A stretch of DNA of 64,000 nucleotides from Cupriavidus basilensis (GTDB lineage: Bacteria > Pseudomonadota > Gammaproteobacteria > Burkholderiales > Burkholderiaceae): contig NZ_CP062803.1 of assembly GCF_008801925.2 (NCBI RefSeq), forward strand, positions 3,038,001-3,102,000, given 5' to 3'. Position numbers and translations under genes: made by a program. The notes under the pieces were generated by a model. It saw only the letters and a program-made list of their open reading frames with translations, was not told the DNA's origin and ran no database searches. Positions within the stretch are counted from its first letter, which is position 1, and every line of letters begins with the position of its first letter. Below, one piece after another: positions 8,938 to 20,003 of this stretch.

Positions 8938-11820
8938 TCAGGCCACGTCCCGCAGCAAAGTCTTGGCTTCGGTCAGCAGCGGGTCCTGCGACTGCTCCAC
9001 CACTTCCTGCAGCAACTCCCGCGCGCCTTCCCTGTCGCCGATCTCGATATAGGCGCGGGCCAGGTCGAACTTGATCTGCATGTCGCGGCCACCATCGGCG
9101 GAGTCGGCCGACAACGTGCTCGGCGAGATGCCGCGCGCCGTGTCGAGCCCGCTTTCCGCGCTCACGCGGGACAAGTCGATCGGCTCGGACAGCTTGCCGT
9201 CGCGCAGCATGGTCGGCGCCGGCAGGGACGAGCTGAATGAGGCACGGGCCTCTTCATGCGCCTGCGCCGGGATGTCGGCCGACGCGTCGGCATGGCCCGC
9301 CGGACTGAGGTCCAGCGAAATGCCGGACATGTCGAAGTCGAGCGGACGGCTGCGCGTAGGCGTATCCAGCGCCGGGATGTCGTCATGACCGTCATGACCA
9401 CTGAGGCCATGGGTCTCGGGCAGATCAAGGCCATCGTCCAGGCGCGCGGCTAGCGCCGAAGGCGCCGCCTCGCCATTGCCGAACACGCGCGAGGCGGACT
9501 CGGGCGCGGTGATCGGCGCACCGGCTGCGGGCGCGGGGAACCCATCCAGCGGCAGCGCGAAGTCTGCCAGGTCCGCCAGCGGGGTTTCGCGCGGTGCCGC
9601 CGCCAGGTCTTGCGACGGATCGTGGGTGCGCCACTGGTCGGCCGGCAAGGTGGTGGTATCAACCGACGCGACATCGGGCGCCACACTCAAATACAAGGCA
9701 TTGTTCGGATCGAGGCTACGCCCCATCTCCGTTGCCTGTGCCCACTCCGCCCCGTGTCCTCCAGTCTGGGCGAACATTTCTTCTGCAATCACGCGAAAAC
9801 CTTCCACATCCTGACGAGTGTTGTAAATCTCCATGAGCTTCAGGCGAATCGCCTGGCGCTCAGGGTTTTGCTGCAGGGCTTCGCGCAGGATTTCCTCGGC
9901 CTGCACATCGCGCCCGTAGGCGATATAGACATCGGCCTCGGCGATCGGATCGACCTCGTTGGCTTCCGCGGCATTGTTGCCAATGCGGAAATCCGCTCCG
10001 AACACGCTGTGCTGCGAGGTGTCCACGCTCTGCCCGCCCGCGGTGCCGAACAGCGAATTGCCGCCAGCCATGACGGTGCTTTCCTGCGACAGGATGCTGT
10101 CACCGAAGGCCGCGCCGTCGCTGGTCTTCTGTTGCTGGCGCCGGCGATAGATCGCGTAGCCGCCCAGCAGGGCAATCAAGAGTCCGCCGCCAGGCAGCAG
10201 CATCGGATTGGCCAGCAGGTCTTCGAGGAAGGACGGCTGGGCCACCGGCGTGGGCTGCGTCACGACCGGCGGGCGCTTGGCGGCAGGCGCGGAAGCGGCT
10301 GCAGGCTTGGCGGCAGCCGCAACGGTGGCATCAGCGGCATTCGTGCCGGCGCTACTGGCGCCAGCAGCGGCCGCAGGCGCGGACGCCGGGGATGCTGCGA
10401 GCGGCGCTGCTGCAGCAGCAGCCGTGGCCGCGCTGGCGCCAGCGCCAGCGCTAGCCGTTGCCGGGGCCGGCGCGGCTGCGTCGGCCTTGGCGGCCTCGGC
10501 CGGAACCACGGCCGGGGCGGCGGCAGGGGCTGCAGGGGCCGCGGCCGAGTCCTTGCCCGCCCCCTTCTGTACCTGGGCCAGCTTGGCGATCTCGGCGTTC
10601 TTCAGCTCGACCAGCCGCTGCATGTCGTTCACGTTCTTCTCAAGCTGCGCGAGACGTGCCTCGGCCTCCTTGAGCTGCCGTTCCTTGGCGATATTGGCTT
10701 CGGTTGCCGCAGCGGCGGCAGCCTGGCTGCCGCGATCGGGCTTGCTGAGCTTGAGCTCGTCGCGTGGGCCGGCGGCCGGAGCGGCCTGTTCCTGCACGCG
10801 CGCGGTGACGTTGCCCGACTGTTCGCGGCCACTGCCGGCCTCGACCGAGCGCCCCGCCGCCGCCGTAGCCAGGCGGCTGCGGTAGGCGTCGAAGCCCTGC
10901 GTGCGCGCCACCACTTCGCGGCGTGCCGCGCGGGGTGTGACCGATTGCGCTTCTTGCTGGCTAGGCACCTTGAGCACGGCGCCCGCCTTGAGGCGGTTCA
11001 TATTGCCACCGACGAAGGCGTTCGGATTGTTGCGATAAAGCGCGACCAGCATCTGGTCCAGCGATACCGAATCCTGTCCCTGGGACGCCTCGCCGGCAAT
11101 GGCGGAGAGGTTGTCGCCGCGTTGTACGGTGTAGGTGCCGCCAGCCGCGGCGGCACCGTCCGCGGAAGCCTGCGTAGCGGCACGGTGCGGACGTGGCGCG
11201 GGTGCCTTGGCCTGGGGCCGTGGCGCCGGGCTAGCCGCGACGGGAGCCGGGGCCTGCACCGACGGCGCCGGCACGGGCGCGGCGCTTGGCGCGGGCGCCG
11301 CCGGGCTGGAGGCGCCGGATTCGTCGGGCGTGCCCGCCTGCACTACCGTGGTAGGCGAGAAAGTCTGGTTGGAAGGCTTGGCCCCTGCCGGATCCAGCAG
11401 GAAGGTGTACGCGCGCGACACCTTGCCGCTCGCCCATGTCATGTCGACCAGGATGTCGACAAAGGGCTCGCTGAGCGGCTGGGTTGACCGGACCCGTGCC
11501 ACATAGCTCCCATTGGGGCGGCGCTCGACCTGCAGCCGCAGGCTGCTGACCGCCGGCAGATATGTCAGGCCGGCCTTGGCATACGCATCGGGCGACGCCA
11601 GCTTGACGGCCAGGCCGTCCGCTTCTTCCGCACTGACGCCACTAATATCGATTTCCGCTTGCAGCGGCTGACCCAGATTCGACTGTACCCGTAATTGCCC
11701 AAACCCCGCGGCATAAGCGGCCGGCTGCGCGAGCAGCAAACCGAGTGCCGTGAAGGCCAGCGTTGACCAGCGCTGGCGGGCGGTAGGCGCATCTTTCCGG
11801 CGATGTTGGCTCACACTCAC
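8938..11820 (-). CDS. fimV: FimV/HubP polar hub protein with LysM domain
   Basis: A 960-residue inner-membrane protein of the FimV/HubP family, which organises the cell pole, type IV pili and twitching. The N-terminal signal region (about 1-38) precedes the FimV family domain FGQLRVQSNLGQPLQAEID. A LysM peptidoglycan-binding domain (YTVQRGDNLSAIAGEAS) follows, then a short coiled coil (about 375-420, heptads with KERQLKEAEARLAQLEKNV) and a very Ala/Pro-rich linker. A membrane segment LLPGGGLLIALLGGYAIY leads to a cytoplasmic part with TPR-like helices (residues about 630-690) and the conserved FimV C-terminal domain LARAYIEIGDREGARELL. It lies between asd and truA as in related genomes. Confidence 0.93.
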   Translation of the reverse strand: MSVSQHRRKDAPTARQRWSTLAFTALGLLLAQPAAYAAGFGQLRVQSNLGQPLQAEIDISGVSAEEADGLAVKLASPDAYAKAGLTYLPAVSSLRLQVERRPNGSYVARVRSTQPLSEPFVDILVDMTWASGKVSRAYTFLLDPAGAKPSNQTFSPTTVVQAGTPDESGASSPAAPAPSAAPVPAPSVQAPAPVAASPAPRPQAKAPAPRPHRAATQASADGAAAAGGTYTVQRGDNLSAIAGEASQGQDSVSLDQMLVALYRNNPNAFVGGNMNRLKAGAVLKVPSQQEAQSVTPRAARREVVARTQGFDAYRSRLATAAAGRSVEAGSGREQSGNVTARVQEQAAPAAGPRDELKLSKPDRGSQAAAAAATEANIAKERQLKEAEARLAQLEKNVNDMQRLVELKNAEIAKLAQVQKGAGKDSAAAPAAPAAAPAVVPAEAAKADAAAPAPATASAGAGASAATAAAAAAPLAASPASAPAAAAGASSAGTNAADATVAAAAKPAAASAPAAKRPPVVTQPTPVAQPSFLEDLLANPMLLPGGGLLIALLGGYAIYRRRQQQKTSDGAAFGDSILSQESTVMAGGNSLFGTAGGQSVDTSQHSVFGADFRIGNNAAEANEVDPIAEADVYIAYGRDVQAEEILREALQQNPERQAIRLKLMEIYNTRQDVEGFRVIAEEMFAQTGGHGAEWAQATEMGRSLDPNNALYLSVAPDVASVDTTTLPADQWRTHDPSQDLAAAPRETPLADLADFALPLDGFPAPAAGAPITAPESASRVFGNGEAAPSALAARLDDGLDLPETHGLSGHDGHDDIPALDTPTRSRPLDFDMSGISLDLSPAGHADASADIPAQAHEEARASFSSSLPAPTMLRDGKLSEPIDLSRVSAESGLDTARGISPSTLSADSADGGRDMQIKFDLARAYIEIGDREGARELLQEVVEQSQDPLLTEAKTLLRDVA

Positions 11821-12146
11821 CTTGTGCTCCGTTGTGTTCTAGTAGTGAAATTAACTTAACATCAATGGTTTAGCGCAGCAAGTTAGCGTCCCGACTGAGC
11901 CCCGCGCCAACTCGTACGGACGTGCGGATGACCGCCCCGCAGCCCGGCATATGCCGCCTGTATTGTGACGCAACGCCGGGAAAAATAGGCGGCCGGGCGT
12001 GACAACGCCGCGCACAGGCGCGGCGTTGTCATCAAAGCCCGTGGTTTCTGTTGCCTGGCTGCAACGGAACCACGGAGGCCTTGCGCGGAGCCTCAAGACA
12101 TGGACCAAGACATGACTCAAGGGCGCCTTGGGAGCAAGTCCCTGGC
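11821..12146. other. fimV-asd intergenic region with a strong hairpin
   Basis: These 326 bases carry no gene. The one clear element is a perfect 13-base-pair stem at 12001-12030 (GACAACGCCGCGC, loop ACAG, then its complement), 117 bases past the asd stop. It lacks a T tract on either strand, so it is a weak terminator candidate or a transcript-stabilising hairpin. The AT-richer stretch 11830-11880, just upstream of fimV, probably contains the fimV promoter, but I see no convincing -35/-10 pair. Confidence 0.6.
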
Positions 12147-13283
12147 TCAGGCTTCGATCAGGATGCGCAGCATACGGCGCAGAGGCTCGGCGGCGCCCCA
12201 CAGCAGCTGGTCGCCAACGGTGAAGGCCGAGAGGTATTCCCCACCCATCTGCATCTTGCGCAGGCGTCCGACCGGAATGGTCAGGGTGCCGGTCACGGCA
12301 GCCGGCGTGAGGTCGGTCATGCTGGCCTCACGGGTATTCGGCACCACCTTGGCCCACTGGTTGTTCTCAGCCAGCATGGCTTCGATCTCATCGAGCGGCA
12401 CGTCGCGGCGCAGCTTGATGGTCAGCGCCTGCGAATGGCAGCGCATGGCGCCGATGCGCACGCACAGGCCGTCCACGGCGATCGGCGCAGCGCCGGTCGC
12501 ACCCAGGAAGCCTTCGCCGCGACCGAGGATCTTGTTGGTCTCGGCACCGGCCTTCCATTCTTCCTTCGACACGCCGTTGCCCAGGTCCTTGTCGATCCAG
12601 GGAATCAGGTTGCCAGCAAGTGGCACGCCGAACTGCTTGGTTTCGTCAGCGGACAGGCCGTGCTGGGTTGCAAGGATGGTGCGGTCGATTTCCAGGATGG
12701 CCGATGCCGGGTTATCCAGCAGCGACTTGACCGACGCGTTGAGCGTGCCGAACTGCGTCAGCAGCTCGCGCATGTGCTGCGCGCCACCGCCAGAAGCAGC
12801 CTGGTAGGTCATGGACGTCATCCAGTCGATCAGGTCGTGCTGGAACAGGCCGCCCAGGCCCATCATCATGCAGCTGACCGTGCAGTTGCCGCCGATGAAA
12901 TTCTTGACGCCCTTCGTGAGCGCGTCCTTGATGACACCAAGGTTGACCGGATCCAGCACGATGATGGCATCGTCCTTCATCCGCAGCGAGGACGCCGCGT
13001 CGATCCAGTAGCCCTTCCAGCCAGCTGCGCGCAGCTGCGGGAAAATCTCGTTGGTGTAGTCACCGCCCTGGGCGGTGAGGACAACGTCGCACTTCTTCAG
13101 CGCTTCGATGTCGTTCGCGTCCTTGAGCCTGGTTTCATTCTTGGCCATGGCCGGAGCCTGGCCGCCAGCGTTGGACGTGCTGAAGAATACGGGCTCGATA
13201 TGGTCGAAATCGCGCTCTTCCTGCATGCGTTGCATCAGGACGCTGCCGACCATTCCTCGCCAGCCGACGAGACCTACAATCAT
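12147..13283 (-). CDS. asd: Aspartate-semialdehyde dehydrogenase
   Basis: Asd reduces L-aspartyl-4-phosphate with NADPH to L-aspartate 4-semialdehyde, the branch point to lysine/diaminopimelate, threonine and methionine. The 378 residues are of the Gram-negative type. The N-terminal dinucleotide motif is [14 protein letters not shown], and the active-site cysteine is C134 in GGNCTVSCM. The [16 protein letters not shown] region near the C-terminus is intact. I chose the ATG at 13283 because the longer frame upstream (to 13463) has no family similarity. It lies between leuB and fimV on the same strand. Confidence 0.96.
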   Translation of the reverse strand: MIVGLVGWRGMVGSVLMQRMQEERDFDHIEPVFFSTSNAGGQAPAMAKNETRLKDANDIEALKKCDVVLTAQGGDYTNEIFPQLRAAGWKGYWIDAASSLRMKDDAIIVLDPVNLGVIKDALTKGVKNFIGGNCTVSCMMMGLGGLFQHDLIDWMTSMTYQAASGGGAQHMRELLTQFGTLNASVKSLLDNPASAILEIDRTILATQHGLSADETKQFGVPLAGNLIPWIDKDLGNGVSKEEWKAGAETNKILGRGEGFLGATGAAPIAVDGLCVRIGAMRCHSQALTIKLRRDVPLDEIEAMLAENNQWAKVVPNTREASMTDLTPAAVTGTLTIPVGRLRKMQMGGEYLSAFTVGDQLLWGAAEPLRRMLRILIEA

Positions 13284-13307
13284 GAGTAACCTCGGATGTG
13301 ATTTGAA

Positions 13308-13349
13308 CTTCCCCGCGCTTTCCTCGCCCGACGTGACTGCGCGGGGAAG
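13308..13349 (-). promoter_or_regulatory. Hairpin in the leader of asd
   Basis: An 11-base perfect inverted repeat (CTTCCCCGCGC at 13308-13318 and its complement at 13339-13349, 20-base loop) lies 25 to 66 bases upstream of the asd start codon. A second, shorter inverted repeat, AACGATC-TAGCC-GATCGTT, is at 13366-13384. The remainder of the 328-base asd-leuB gap has no gene. A role in asd expression is plausible but unproven; it does not resemble the lysine riboswitch. Confidence 0.45.
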
Positions 13350-13570
13350 ACGAGCAGGCACGACGAACGATCTAGCCGATCGTTTTGGTAGTAATGGTTT
13401 TAATCGTCGTTGCGGTAAGCGGGTGGCCGTGCGAACCCAGGCCAACCGGGCTGCGGGTAGCAACCGGGGCGGCGATGGCAGTCGAGGGGGACTGGAAGAT
13501 TCGGACCATTCGCAAAGTCTACACGATTTTGTGGCGCTGCCACACGGGGGAAATCGGGGACAAATGAAAG

Positions 13571-13596
13571 AAAAGGCGCCGCATGCGGCGCCTTTT
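13571..13596 (-). terminator. Terminator after leuB
   Basis: A fully self-complementary 26-base block starts AAAAGGCGCCGC, is symmetrical about 13583/13584, and ends in TTTT on both strands. It begins 16 bases beyond the leuB stop codon. It should end the leuC-leuD-leuB transcript and could also act on the opposite strand. Confidence 0.85.
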
Positions 13597-13611
13597 CAAC
13601 TTTAATGCGGC

Positions 13612-14679
13612 TTACAGTGCAGCGAGCACGGCCGCGCCCATTTCACGCGTGCCGACCTGCTTGCAGCCCGGTGTCAGGATGTCGCCGGTGCGATAGCCCT
13701 GGGCCAGCACCTTCTTGACGGCGTTCTCGATGCGGTCGGCCTGCTCGGCACGGTTCAGCGAGAAACGCAGCATCATCGCGGCCGACAGGATGGTGGCCAG
13801 CGGATTGGCCACGCCCTTGCCGGCGATATCCGGAGCGGAACCGTGCGACGGTTCGTACAGGCCCTTGTTGTTGGCGTCCAGCGAAGCCGACGGCAGCATG
13901 CCGATCGAGCCGGTCAGCATGGCAGCCTCGTCCGACAGGATATCGCCGAACATATTGCCGGTGACGATCACGTCGAAGCTCTTGGGCGCCTTGATCAGCT
14001 GCATGGCCGCGTTGTCCACGTACATGTGCGACAGCTCGACTTCCGGGTATTCCTTGTGCACGTCGATCACGACGTCCTTCCAGAACTGGAAAGTCTCGAG
14101 CACGTTGGCCTTGTCCACGCTGCACAGCCTCTTGCCGCGCTTGGCCGCGGCCTGGAAGGCCACGTGGGCGATGCGGCGGATTTCCGGCTCGCTGTAGCGC
14201 ATGGTGTCAAAGCCTTCGCGTGCGCCCTTGAAAGGACCGTCCGGGGCTTCGCGCATGCCGCGCGGCTGGCCAAAGTAGATGTCGCCGTTCAGCTCGCGCA
14301 CGATCAGGATGTCCAGGCCGGCCACCAGCTCGGGCTTCAGGCTGGACGCACCGGTCAGTTCCGGATAGCAGATCGCCGGACGGAAGTTGGCGAACAGCTG
14401 CAGGTGCTTGCGCAGGCCGAGGATGGCCTGCTCGGGACGCAGCGGGCGATCCAGCTTGTCGTACTTCCAGTCGCCCACGGCGCCGAACAGGATGGCGTCG
14501 GCTTGCTGGGCCAGCTTGAGCGTGGCGTCGGGCAGCGGATGGCCGCTGGCCTCGTAGCCGGCGCCGCCCACCGGGGCGGTTTCCATCTCGAATTTTTCGT
14601 CGAGCGCGTTCAAGACCTTGACGGCCTCCGCGATGATCTCGGGACCGATGCCGTCACCCGGCAGGACTGCGATTTTCAT
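13612..14679 (-). CDS. leuB: 3-isopropylmalate dehydrogenase
   Basis: LeuB oxidatively decarboxylates 3-isopropylmalate to 2-oxoisocaproate with NAD+ and a divalent metal. The 355 residues start with the canonical [15 protein letters not shown]. The substrate arginine region [24 protein letters not shown], the YFGQPRG loop, metal-binding aspartates in [14 protein letters not shown] and the NAD site [13 protein letters not shown] are present. It follows leuD by about 50 bases and is the last gene of the leu operon. Confidence 0.97.
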   Translation of the reverse strand: MKIAVLPGDGIGPEIIAEAVKVLNALDEKFEMETAPVGGAGYEASGHPLPDATLKLAQQADAILFGAVGDWKYDKLDRPLRPEQAILGLRKHLQLFANFRPAICYPELTGASSLKPELVAGLDILIVRELNGDIYFGQPRGMREAPDGPFKGAREGFDTMRYSEPEIRRIAHVAFQAAAKRGKRLCSVDKANVLETFQFWKDVVIDVHKEYPEVELSHMYVDNAAMQLIKAPKSFDVIVTGNMFGDILSDEAAMLTGSIGMLPSASLDANNKGLYEPSHGSAPDIAGKGVANPLATILSAAMMLRFSLNRAEQADRIENAVKKVLAQGYRTGDILTPGCKQVGTREMGAAVLAAL

Positions 14680-14731
14680 GCTTTGTCTTCCTTGTTTTGT
14701 CTCAGCGTCTCAGCGTACCAACCGGCCGGCC

Positions 14732-15382
14732 TCAGCCGACCACGCGGTTGTTCAACCACGGCATCCTGGCCACGCGCTCTGCCTCGTACGCCTTGATCTT
14801 GTCGGCATGGCGCAGGGACAGGCCGATATCGTCAAAGCCGTTGAGCATGCAGTACTTGCGGAATGGCGCGATGTCGAACGGATAGCTGTTGCCGCCCGGC
14901 GTGACCACCAGTTGCTTATCGAGATCGATGGTCAGCTTGTAGCCATTGAACGCATTGGTCTCGTTGAAGATATGGTCGACCTGCAACTCGGTCAGCACCA
15001 CCGGCAGCAGGCCGTTCTTGTAGCAGTTGTTGAAGAAGATGTCGGCAAAGCTCGGCGCGATCACGGCGCGGAAGCCATATTGCGTCAGCGCCCAGGGAGC
15101 GTGCTCGCGCGAGCTGCCGCAGCCGAAGTTGCGGCGGGCCAGCAGGATCGAGCCACCCTGGTAGCGCGGCTGGTTGAGCACGAAGTCCGGGTTCAGCGGG
15201 CGGAGGCTGTTGTCTTGCCCGGGCTGGCCCACATCCTTGTAGCGCCATTCGTCGAACAGGTTCGGGCCAAAGCCGGTGCGCTTGATCGACTTGAGGAATT
15301 GCTTCGGGATGATGGCGTCGGTGTCGACGTTCTCGCGGTCCAGCGGCACCGTGAGCCCGCTGTGTACAGTGAACTTGTCCAT
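14732..15382 (-). CDS. leuD: 3-isopropylmalate dehydratase small subunit
   Basis: LeuD forms the swivelling domain of isopropylmalate isomerase with LeuC, converting 2- to 3-isopropylmalate. The 216 residues match the family length. The motifs [14 protein letters not shown] and [14 protein letters not shown], the latter the substrate-binding serine loop, are intact. I chose the ATG at 15382 (MDKFTVHSG); the frame extends upstream into the entericidin-like gene without similarity. The 5' neighbour is a very small lipoprotein gene ending 10 bases away. Confidence 0.97.
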   Translation of the reverse strand: MDKFTVHSGLTVPLDRENVDTDAIIPKQFLKSIKRTGFGPNLFDEWRYKDVGQPGQDNSLRPLNPDFVLNQPRYQGGSILLARRNFGCGSSREHAPWALTQYGFRAVIAPSFADIFFNNCYKNGLLPVVLTELQVDHIFNETNAFNGYKLTIDLDKQLVVTPGGNSYPFDIAPFRKYCMLNGFDDIGLSLRHADKIKAYEAERVARMPWLNNRVVG

Positions 15383-15392
15383 GGTCGGTTCC

Positions 15393-15524
15393 TTACTTCC
15401 TTGCCGCGCTTTCGAGCGAGCGGCCTGCGGCCTGTGTGTCCTTGCCAAGGCCGGCCATCGTATGGCAGCCGGCCAGTTGCAGCATGCCCAGGCATGCGAG
15501 CAACACAATCAGGGCTTGTTTCAT
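15393..15524 (-). CDS. Entericidin-like small lipoprotein between leuC and leuD
   Basis: A 43-residue open frame that short-gene cut-offs miss. It begins [20 protein letters not shown], a lysine followed by a hydrophobic run and an LAGC lipobox, so signal peptidase II should cut before C20. The mature part is about 24 residues, MAGLGKD-rich at first and ending ESAARK, which matches the entericidin A/B style (CNT-GxGxD-GxxxE). Entericidins are small outer-membrane-associated lipoproteins linked in E. coli to an antidote/toxin pair. It fits in the leu operon, 16 bases after the leuC stop codon and 10 bases before the leuD start. Function here is unknown. Confidence 0.82.
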   Translation of the reverse strand: MKQALIVLLACLGMLQLAGCHTMAGLGKDTQAAGRSLESAARK

Positions 15525-15540
15525 GATGAGCCTGCGCGAA

Positions 15541-16950
15541 TTAGCTGAGCTGGCGGATATCGACGAAGTGGCCTTCGATGGCGGCCGCGGCGGCCATCGC
15601 CGGGCTCACCAGGTGAGTGCGGCCACCCGCGCCCTGGCGCCCTTCGAAGTTGCGGTTCGAAGTCGACGCGCAGCGCTCGCCCGCTTCCAGGCGGTCGGCG
15701 TTCATGGCCAGGCACATCGAGCAGCCCGGCTCGCGCCATTCAAAACCCGCCGCCTTGAAGACCTTGTCCAGCCCTTCACGCTCGGCCTGCTCCTTGACCA
15801 GGCCCGAGCCCGGCACCACCATCGCCAGCTTCACGTTGGAAGCCACGCGCCGTCCCAGTTTCTGCACGACCCACGCAGCGGCACGCATGTCTTCGATGCG
15901 GGAGTTGGTGCAGGAACCGATAAAGACCTTGTCGATCTTGATGCTGTCCACTGGCACGTTGGGCTGCAGGCCCATGTACTCGAGCGCGCGCTCCATGGCG
16001 TTGCGCTTGTTCGGGTCTTTTTCCTTCTCGGGATCCGGCACGCGGTCCTCGATGCTGACCACCATCTCGGGCGAGGTGCCCCAGGTCACCTGCGGACGGA
16101 CCTCTTCCGCGCGCAGCTCGACCACCTGGTCGAAATGCGCACCGGCGTCCGAATGCAGCGTGCGCCAGTAGGCTACGGCCTGCTCCCACTCCACGCCCTG
16201 CGGCGAGAACGGGCGGCCCTTGACGTACTCGAGCGTGACATCGTCCACCGCCACCAGGCCAGCGCGCGCGCCCGCCTCGATGGCCATGTTGCACACCGTC
16301 ATGCGCCCTTCCATGCTCAGGTCGCGAATGGCCGAGCCTGCGAACTCGATGGTGTAGCCGGTGCCGCCCGCGGTGCCGATCTTGCCGATCACGGCCAGCA
16401 CGATGTCCTTGGCGGTGCATCCGCGCGGCAGCTTGCCTTCCACGCGCACCAGCATGTTCTTGGCCTTCTTGCCCAGCAGCGTCTGCGTGGCCAGCACGTG
16501 CTCCACCTCGGAGGTGCCGATGCCGTGCGCCAGCGCGCCAAACGCGCCGTGCGTGCTGGTATGCGAATCGCCGCAGACCACCGTCATGCCCGGCAGCGTA
16601 GCGCCCTGCTCCGGCCCGATCACGTGCACGATGCCCTGGCGCAGGTCGTTCATCTTGAACTGGGTGATGCCGTACGCGTCGCAGTTGTTGTCCAGCGTAT
16701 CCACCTGCAGCTTCGACACCGGATCGGCAATGCCCTGGCTACGATCCGTGGTCGGCACGTTGTGGTCCGACACGGCCAGGTTGGCGCTGATGCGCCAGAC
16801 CGGGCGCTGCGCCAGCTTCAGGCCTTCGAACGCCTGCGGGCTGGTGACTTCGTGCAGCAGATGGCGATCGATGTACAGCATCGTGGTGCCGTCATCTTCG
16901 ACGTGCACGGTGTGGTCATCCCAAAGTTTGTCGTAAAGCGTCTTGGCCAT
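15541..16950 (-). CDS. leuC: 3-isopropylmalate dehydratase large subunit
   Basis: LeuC carries the [4Fe-4S] cluster of isopropylmalate isomerase. The 469 residues include the cluster cysteines in [14 protein letters not shown] and in [10 protein letters not shown], the [29 protein letters not shown] family signature (seen in pieces) and [15 protein letters not shown]. The ATG at 16950 ([10 protein letters not shown]) is the family start; an upstream in-frame ATG at 16989 adds 13 unlikely residues. It heads the leuC-entericidin-leuD-leuB group. The approximately 290-base gap to livF holds its promoter, but I could not fix the boxes. Confidence 0.97.
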   Translation of the reverse strand: MAKTLYDKLWDDHTVHVEDDGTTMLYIDRHLLHEVTSPQAFEGLKLAQRPVWRISANLAVSDHNVPTTDRSQGIADPVSKLQVDTLDNNCDAYGITQFKMNDLRQGIVHVIGPEQGATLPGMTVVCGDSHTSTHGAFGALAHGIGTSEVEHVLATQTLLGKKAKNMLVRVEGKLPRGCTAKDIVLAVIGKIGTAGGTGYTIEFAGSAIRDLSMEGRMTVCNMAIEAGARAGLVAVDDVTLEYVKGRPFSPQGVEWEQAVAYWRTLHSDAGAHFDQVVELRAEEVRPQVTWGTSPEMVVSIEDRVPDPEKEKDPNKRNAMERALEYMGLQPNVPVDSIKIDKVFIGSCTNSRIEDMRAAAWVVQKLGRRVASNVKLAMVVPGSGLVKEQAEREGLDKVFKAAGFEWREPGCSMCLAMNADRLEAGERCASTSNRNFEGRQGAGGRTHLVSPAMAAAAAIEGHFVDIRQLS

Positions 16951-17198
16951 GATGCAGGGGGGGCGGGCCGGGACCGTTTGGTACAGCACGGTTAGCGGCG
17001 TCGCGCGGTAGTTTGGGGGATTTTTCGCAGAAATGCGGGCAACGAAATGCGGCTTGCTGCGATGCTTGACTTCACAATCGATTATGCCACAGCGATAGCG
17101 CGCGACCGGGCCGTGGCCGGCCTGCGCGGCGGCGGAAATATAATGTGATTGGCGAAAGGGGGATTTCGCCGATGGCGAAAAGGGGAATGGCGTAGCTC

Positions 17199-17235
17199 TT
17201 CTCCCGCTCGCCCGCCAGGCGGGTGAGCGGGAGAA
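17199..17235. repeat. Long inverted repeat beside livF
   Basis: An 18-base stem with one G-T mismatch (TTCTCCCGCTCGCCCGCC at 17199-17216 against 17218-17235) and a single-base loop lies about 10 bases beyond the livF stop codon. On the livF strand it is not followed by a T tract, so it may be a processing or stability hairpin rather than a standard terminator. Confidence 0.6.
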
Positions 17236-17244
17236 AAACCGGGC

Positions 17245-17945
<701 letters not shown>

Positions 17946-17946
<1 letters not shown>

Positions 17947-18725
17947 CAGTCCTCTCCCAGGTAAGCCTTGATGACGCGCGGGTCGTTGCGCACTTCAGCC
18001 GGTTTGCCGACCAGGATCGGGCGGCCGTGTTCCATCACCAGGATGCGGTCGGACACGCCCATCACCAGGCTCATGTCATGCTCGATCAGCAGCACCGAGA
18101 TCTTGAACTCGCGCCGCAGCTGGTCGATCAGCTGCGACAGCTCGACCTTTTCCTGCGGGTTGAGGCCGGCAGCCGGCTCGTCAAGCATCAGCAGGCGCGG
18201 ATTGGTGATCATGCAGCGCGCGATTTCCAGCCGGCGCTGGTGGCCATACGACAGCGTTCCCGCCTCGCGGTTGGCCACGCCACGCAGACCCATGCGCTCG
18301 AGCCACACCGACGCGCGCTCCAGCGCCTCACGCTCGGCGCGGCGATAGGCCGGCGTAGCAAACAGACCGCGCAGCAACCCCGAGCGTACCTGCAGGTGTT
18401 GCGCCACCAGCAGGTTCTCGACCACCGTCAGCTGCTTGAACAAGCGGATGTTCTGGAACGTGCGCACCAGGCCGCGGCGCGCCACCTGGTGGCTCGGCAA
18501 GCGGGCGATCGAATGCCCGTCCAGCATGACCTCGCCGGCGGTGGGCTTATAGAAGCCGCCCACGCAGTTGAACACCGTGGTCTTGCCCGCGCCGTTGGGG
18601 CCGATGATGGCGAAGACCTCATCGCGGCGCACATCGAAATCGATGCCGTCGACCGCCAGCAGGCCGCCGAAGCGCATCTGCAGACCGGAGACTTTCAGCA
18701 GTTCCGCTGATTGAACTTGGCTCAT
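17946..18725 (-). CDS. livG: Branched-chain amino acid ABC transporter ATPase LivG
   Basis: The second transporter ATPase, 259 residues. Walker A is GPNGAGKTT at about residues 42-50. The signature is [10 protein letters not shown] and Walker B is [15 protein letters not shown], with the LivG-type C-terminal extension. I chose the ATG at 18725 because it sits exactly at the end of livM (ATGA overlap); the open frame continues upstream only as livM antiphase. It pairs with LivF on the inner face of the membrane. Confidence 0.95.
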
Positions 18726-19996
18726 TGCGGCAACTCCACATGGGGGCGGCTCGCGGGCAGCAGGCCCTGCGGACGCCACATCATCATCAGCACCATCACC
18801 AGGCCGAAAATCAGCATGCGGTACTCGGCAAAGCCGCGCGCCACTTCCGGCAGCGCGGTCAACAGGATGGCGGCCAGGATCACGCCGAGCTGCGAGCCCA
18901 TGCCGCCCAGCACCACCACCGCCAGGATCAGCGCGGACTCGATAAAGGTGAACGATTCGGGATTGACCAGGCCCTGGCGCGCGGCAAAGAACGCGCCGCC
19001 CAGGCCGGCAAACGCCGCGCCCAGCGTGAACGCCGACAGCTTGATGCGGGTCGGGTTCAGGCCCAGAGAACGGCAGGCGATTTCGTCCTCGCGCAGGGCT
19101 TCCCACGCACGTCCCATCGGCATGCGGATCAGCCGGCTGGTGACGAACAGCGTGAAGCCCACCAGCAGCAGGGCCAGCAGGTAGAGGAAGATCACCATGT
19201 GCTCGCCGCTGTAGTCCCAGCCCAGCAACTCATGAAAGGTCTTGACGCCTTCCACGCTCGAACTGCGCGCCATCTCGATGCCGAACACGGTCGGCTTCGG
19301 GATGCCGGACACGCCATCCGGTCCGCCGGTGAGGCTGGTCAGGTTGTTGAGCAGCAGGCGGATGATCTCGCCGAAGCCCAGCGTGACAATGGCAAGGTAG
19401 TCGCCGCGCAGCCGCAGCACCGGAAAACCCAGCACGAAGCCGAACAGCGCCGACATGCCGGCGGCGATCGGCAGGCACTCCCAGAAGCTCAGCCCGAAGT
19501 ATTGGTTGAGCAGCGCGTAGGTATAGCCGCCAACCGCGTAGAAGCCGACGTAACCCAGGTCGAGCAGGCCGGCATAGCCCACCACGATGTTCAGGCCGAG
19601 GCCCAGGATCACGTAGATCAGCGCCAGGGTGGCCACGTCCACCGCGCCGCGCGAACTAAAGAACGGGAACACCAGGCCAACCGCCAGCAGCAGCCAGATC
19701 ACCTTGCGCTGCTGGGTCGCGCCCAGCGCGGGCAGGCTCGGCACCTTGACGCCGGCCGTGGCGCGCTGGAACAGCGGCTTGAAGAGTTGGAACAGGAAGA
19801 CCGCGCCCACCGCCAGCCACACCGGCTTCCAGTGCGGCTCGAGCACGACTTTGTAGCCGTCGAGCTTCAACTGCAGCCCCAGCACGGGAATGGTCAGGAT
19901 GGCCGTCATCACGGCCGCGACGATGGCGTTCTTCAGGGTCTGCCCCGCCGGCGCGCCCTGCGCCAAACTGATTGGCGTAGAAATAGCTTGTGTCAT
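18722..19996 (-). CDS. livM: Branched-chain amino acid ABC transporter permease LivM
   Basis: Inner-membrane permease, 424 residues with about ten hydrophobic segments. The conserved [20 protein letters not shown] and the cytoplasmic coupling loop [20 protein letters not shown], which docks the ATPases, are visible. The ATG at 19996 (MTQAISTP) was preferred to one seven codons upstream. The gene ends in a 4-base overlap with livG. The N-terminal part (about 1-110) is longer than in some homologues and typical of the long LivM form. Confidence 0.94.
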   Translation of the reverse strand: MTQAISTPISLAQGAPAGQTLKNAIVAAVMTAILTIPVLGLQLKLDGYKVVLEPHWKPVWLAVGAVFLFQLFKPLFQRATAGVKVPSLPALGATQQRKVIWLLLAVGLVFPFFSSRGAVDVATLALIYVILGLGLNIVVGYAGLLDLGYVGFYAVGGYTYALLNQYFGLSFWECLPIAAGMSALFGFVLGFPVLRLRGDYLAIVTLGFGEIIRLLLNNLTSLTGGPDGVSGIPKPTVFGIEMARSSSVEGVKTFHELLGWDYSGEHMVIFLYLLALLLVGFTLFVTSRLIRMPMGRAWEALREDEIACRSLGLNPTRIKLSAFTLGAAFAGLGGAFFAARQGLVNPESFTFIESALILAVVVLGGMGSQLGVILAAILLTALPEVARGFAEYRMLIFGLVMVLMMMWRPQGLLPASRPHVELPQ

Positions 19997-20003
19997 AGCG
20001 TCC

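Noticed and set aside
9610..11487. Very long open frame (over 600 codons) on the plus strand across fimV
   Set aside because: It is antisense to the Ala/Pro-rich fimV gene, is full of Arg/Gly runs, matches no family and has no ribosome site. In high-GC DNA such antisense frames are expected.
17199..17235. Intrinsic terminator for livF
   Set aside because: The stem is strong, but on the livF strand the sequence after it is AAGAGC with no T tract; kept only as an inverted repeat.
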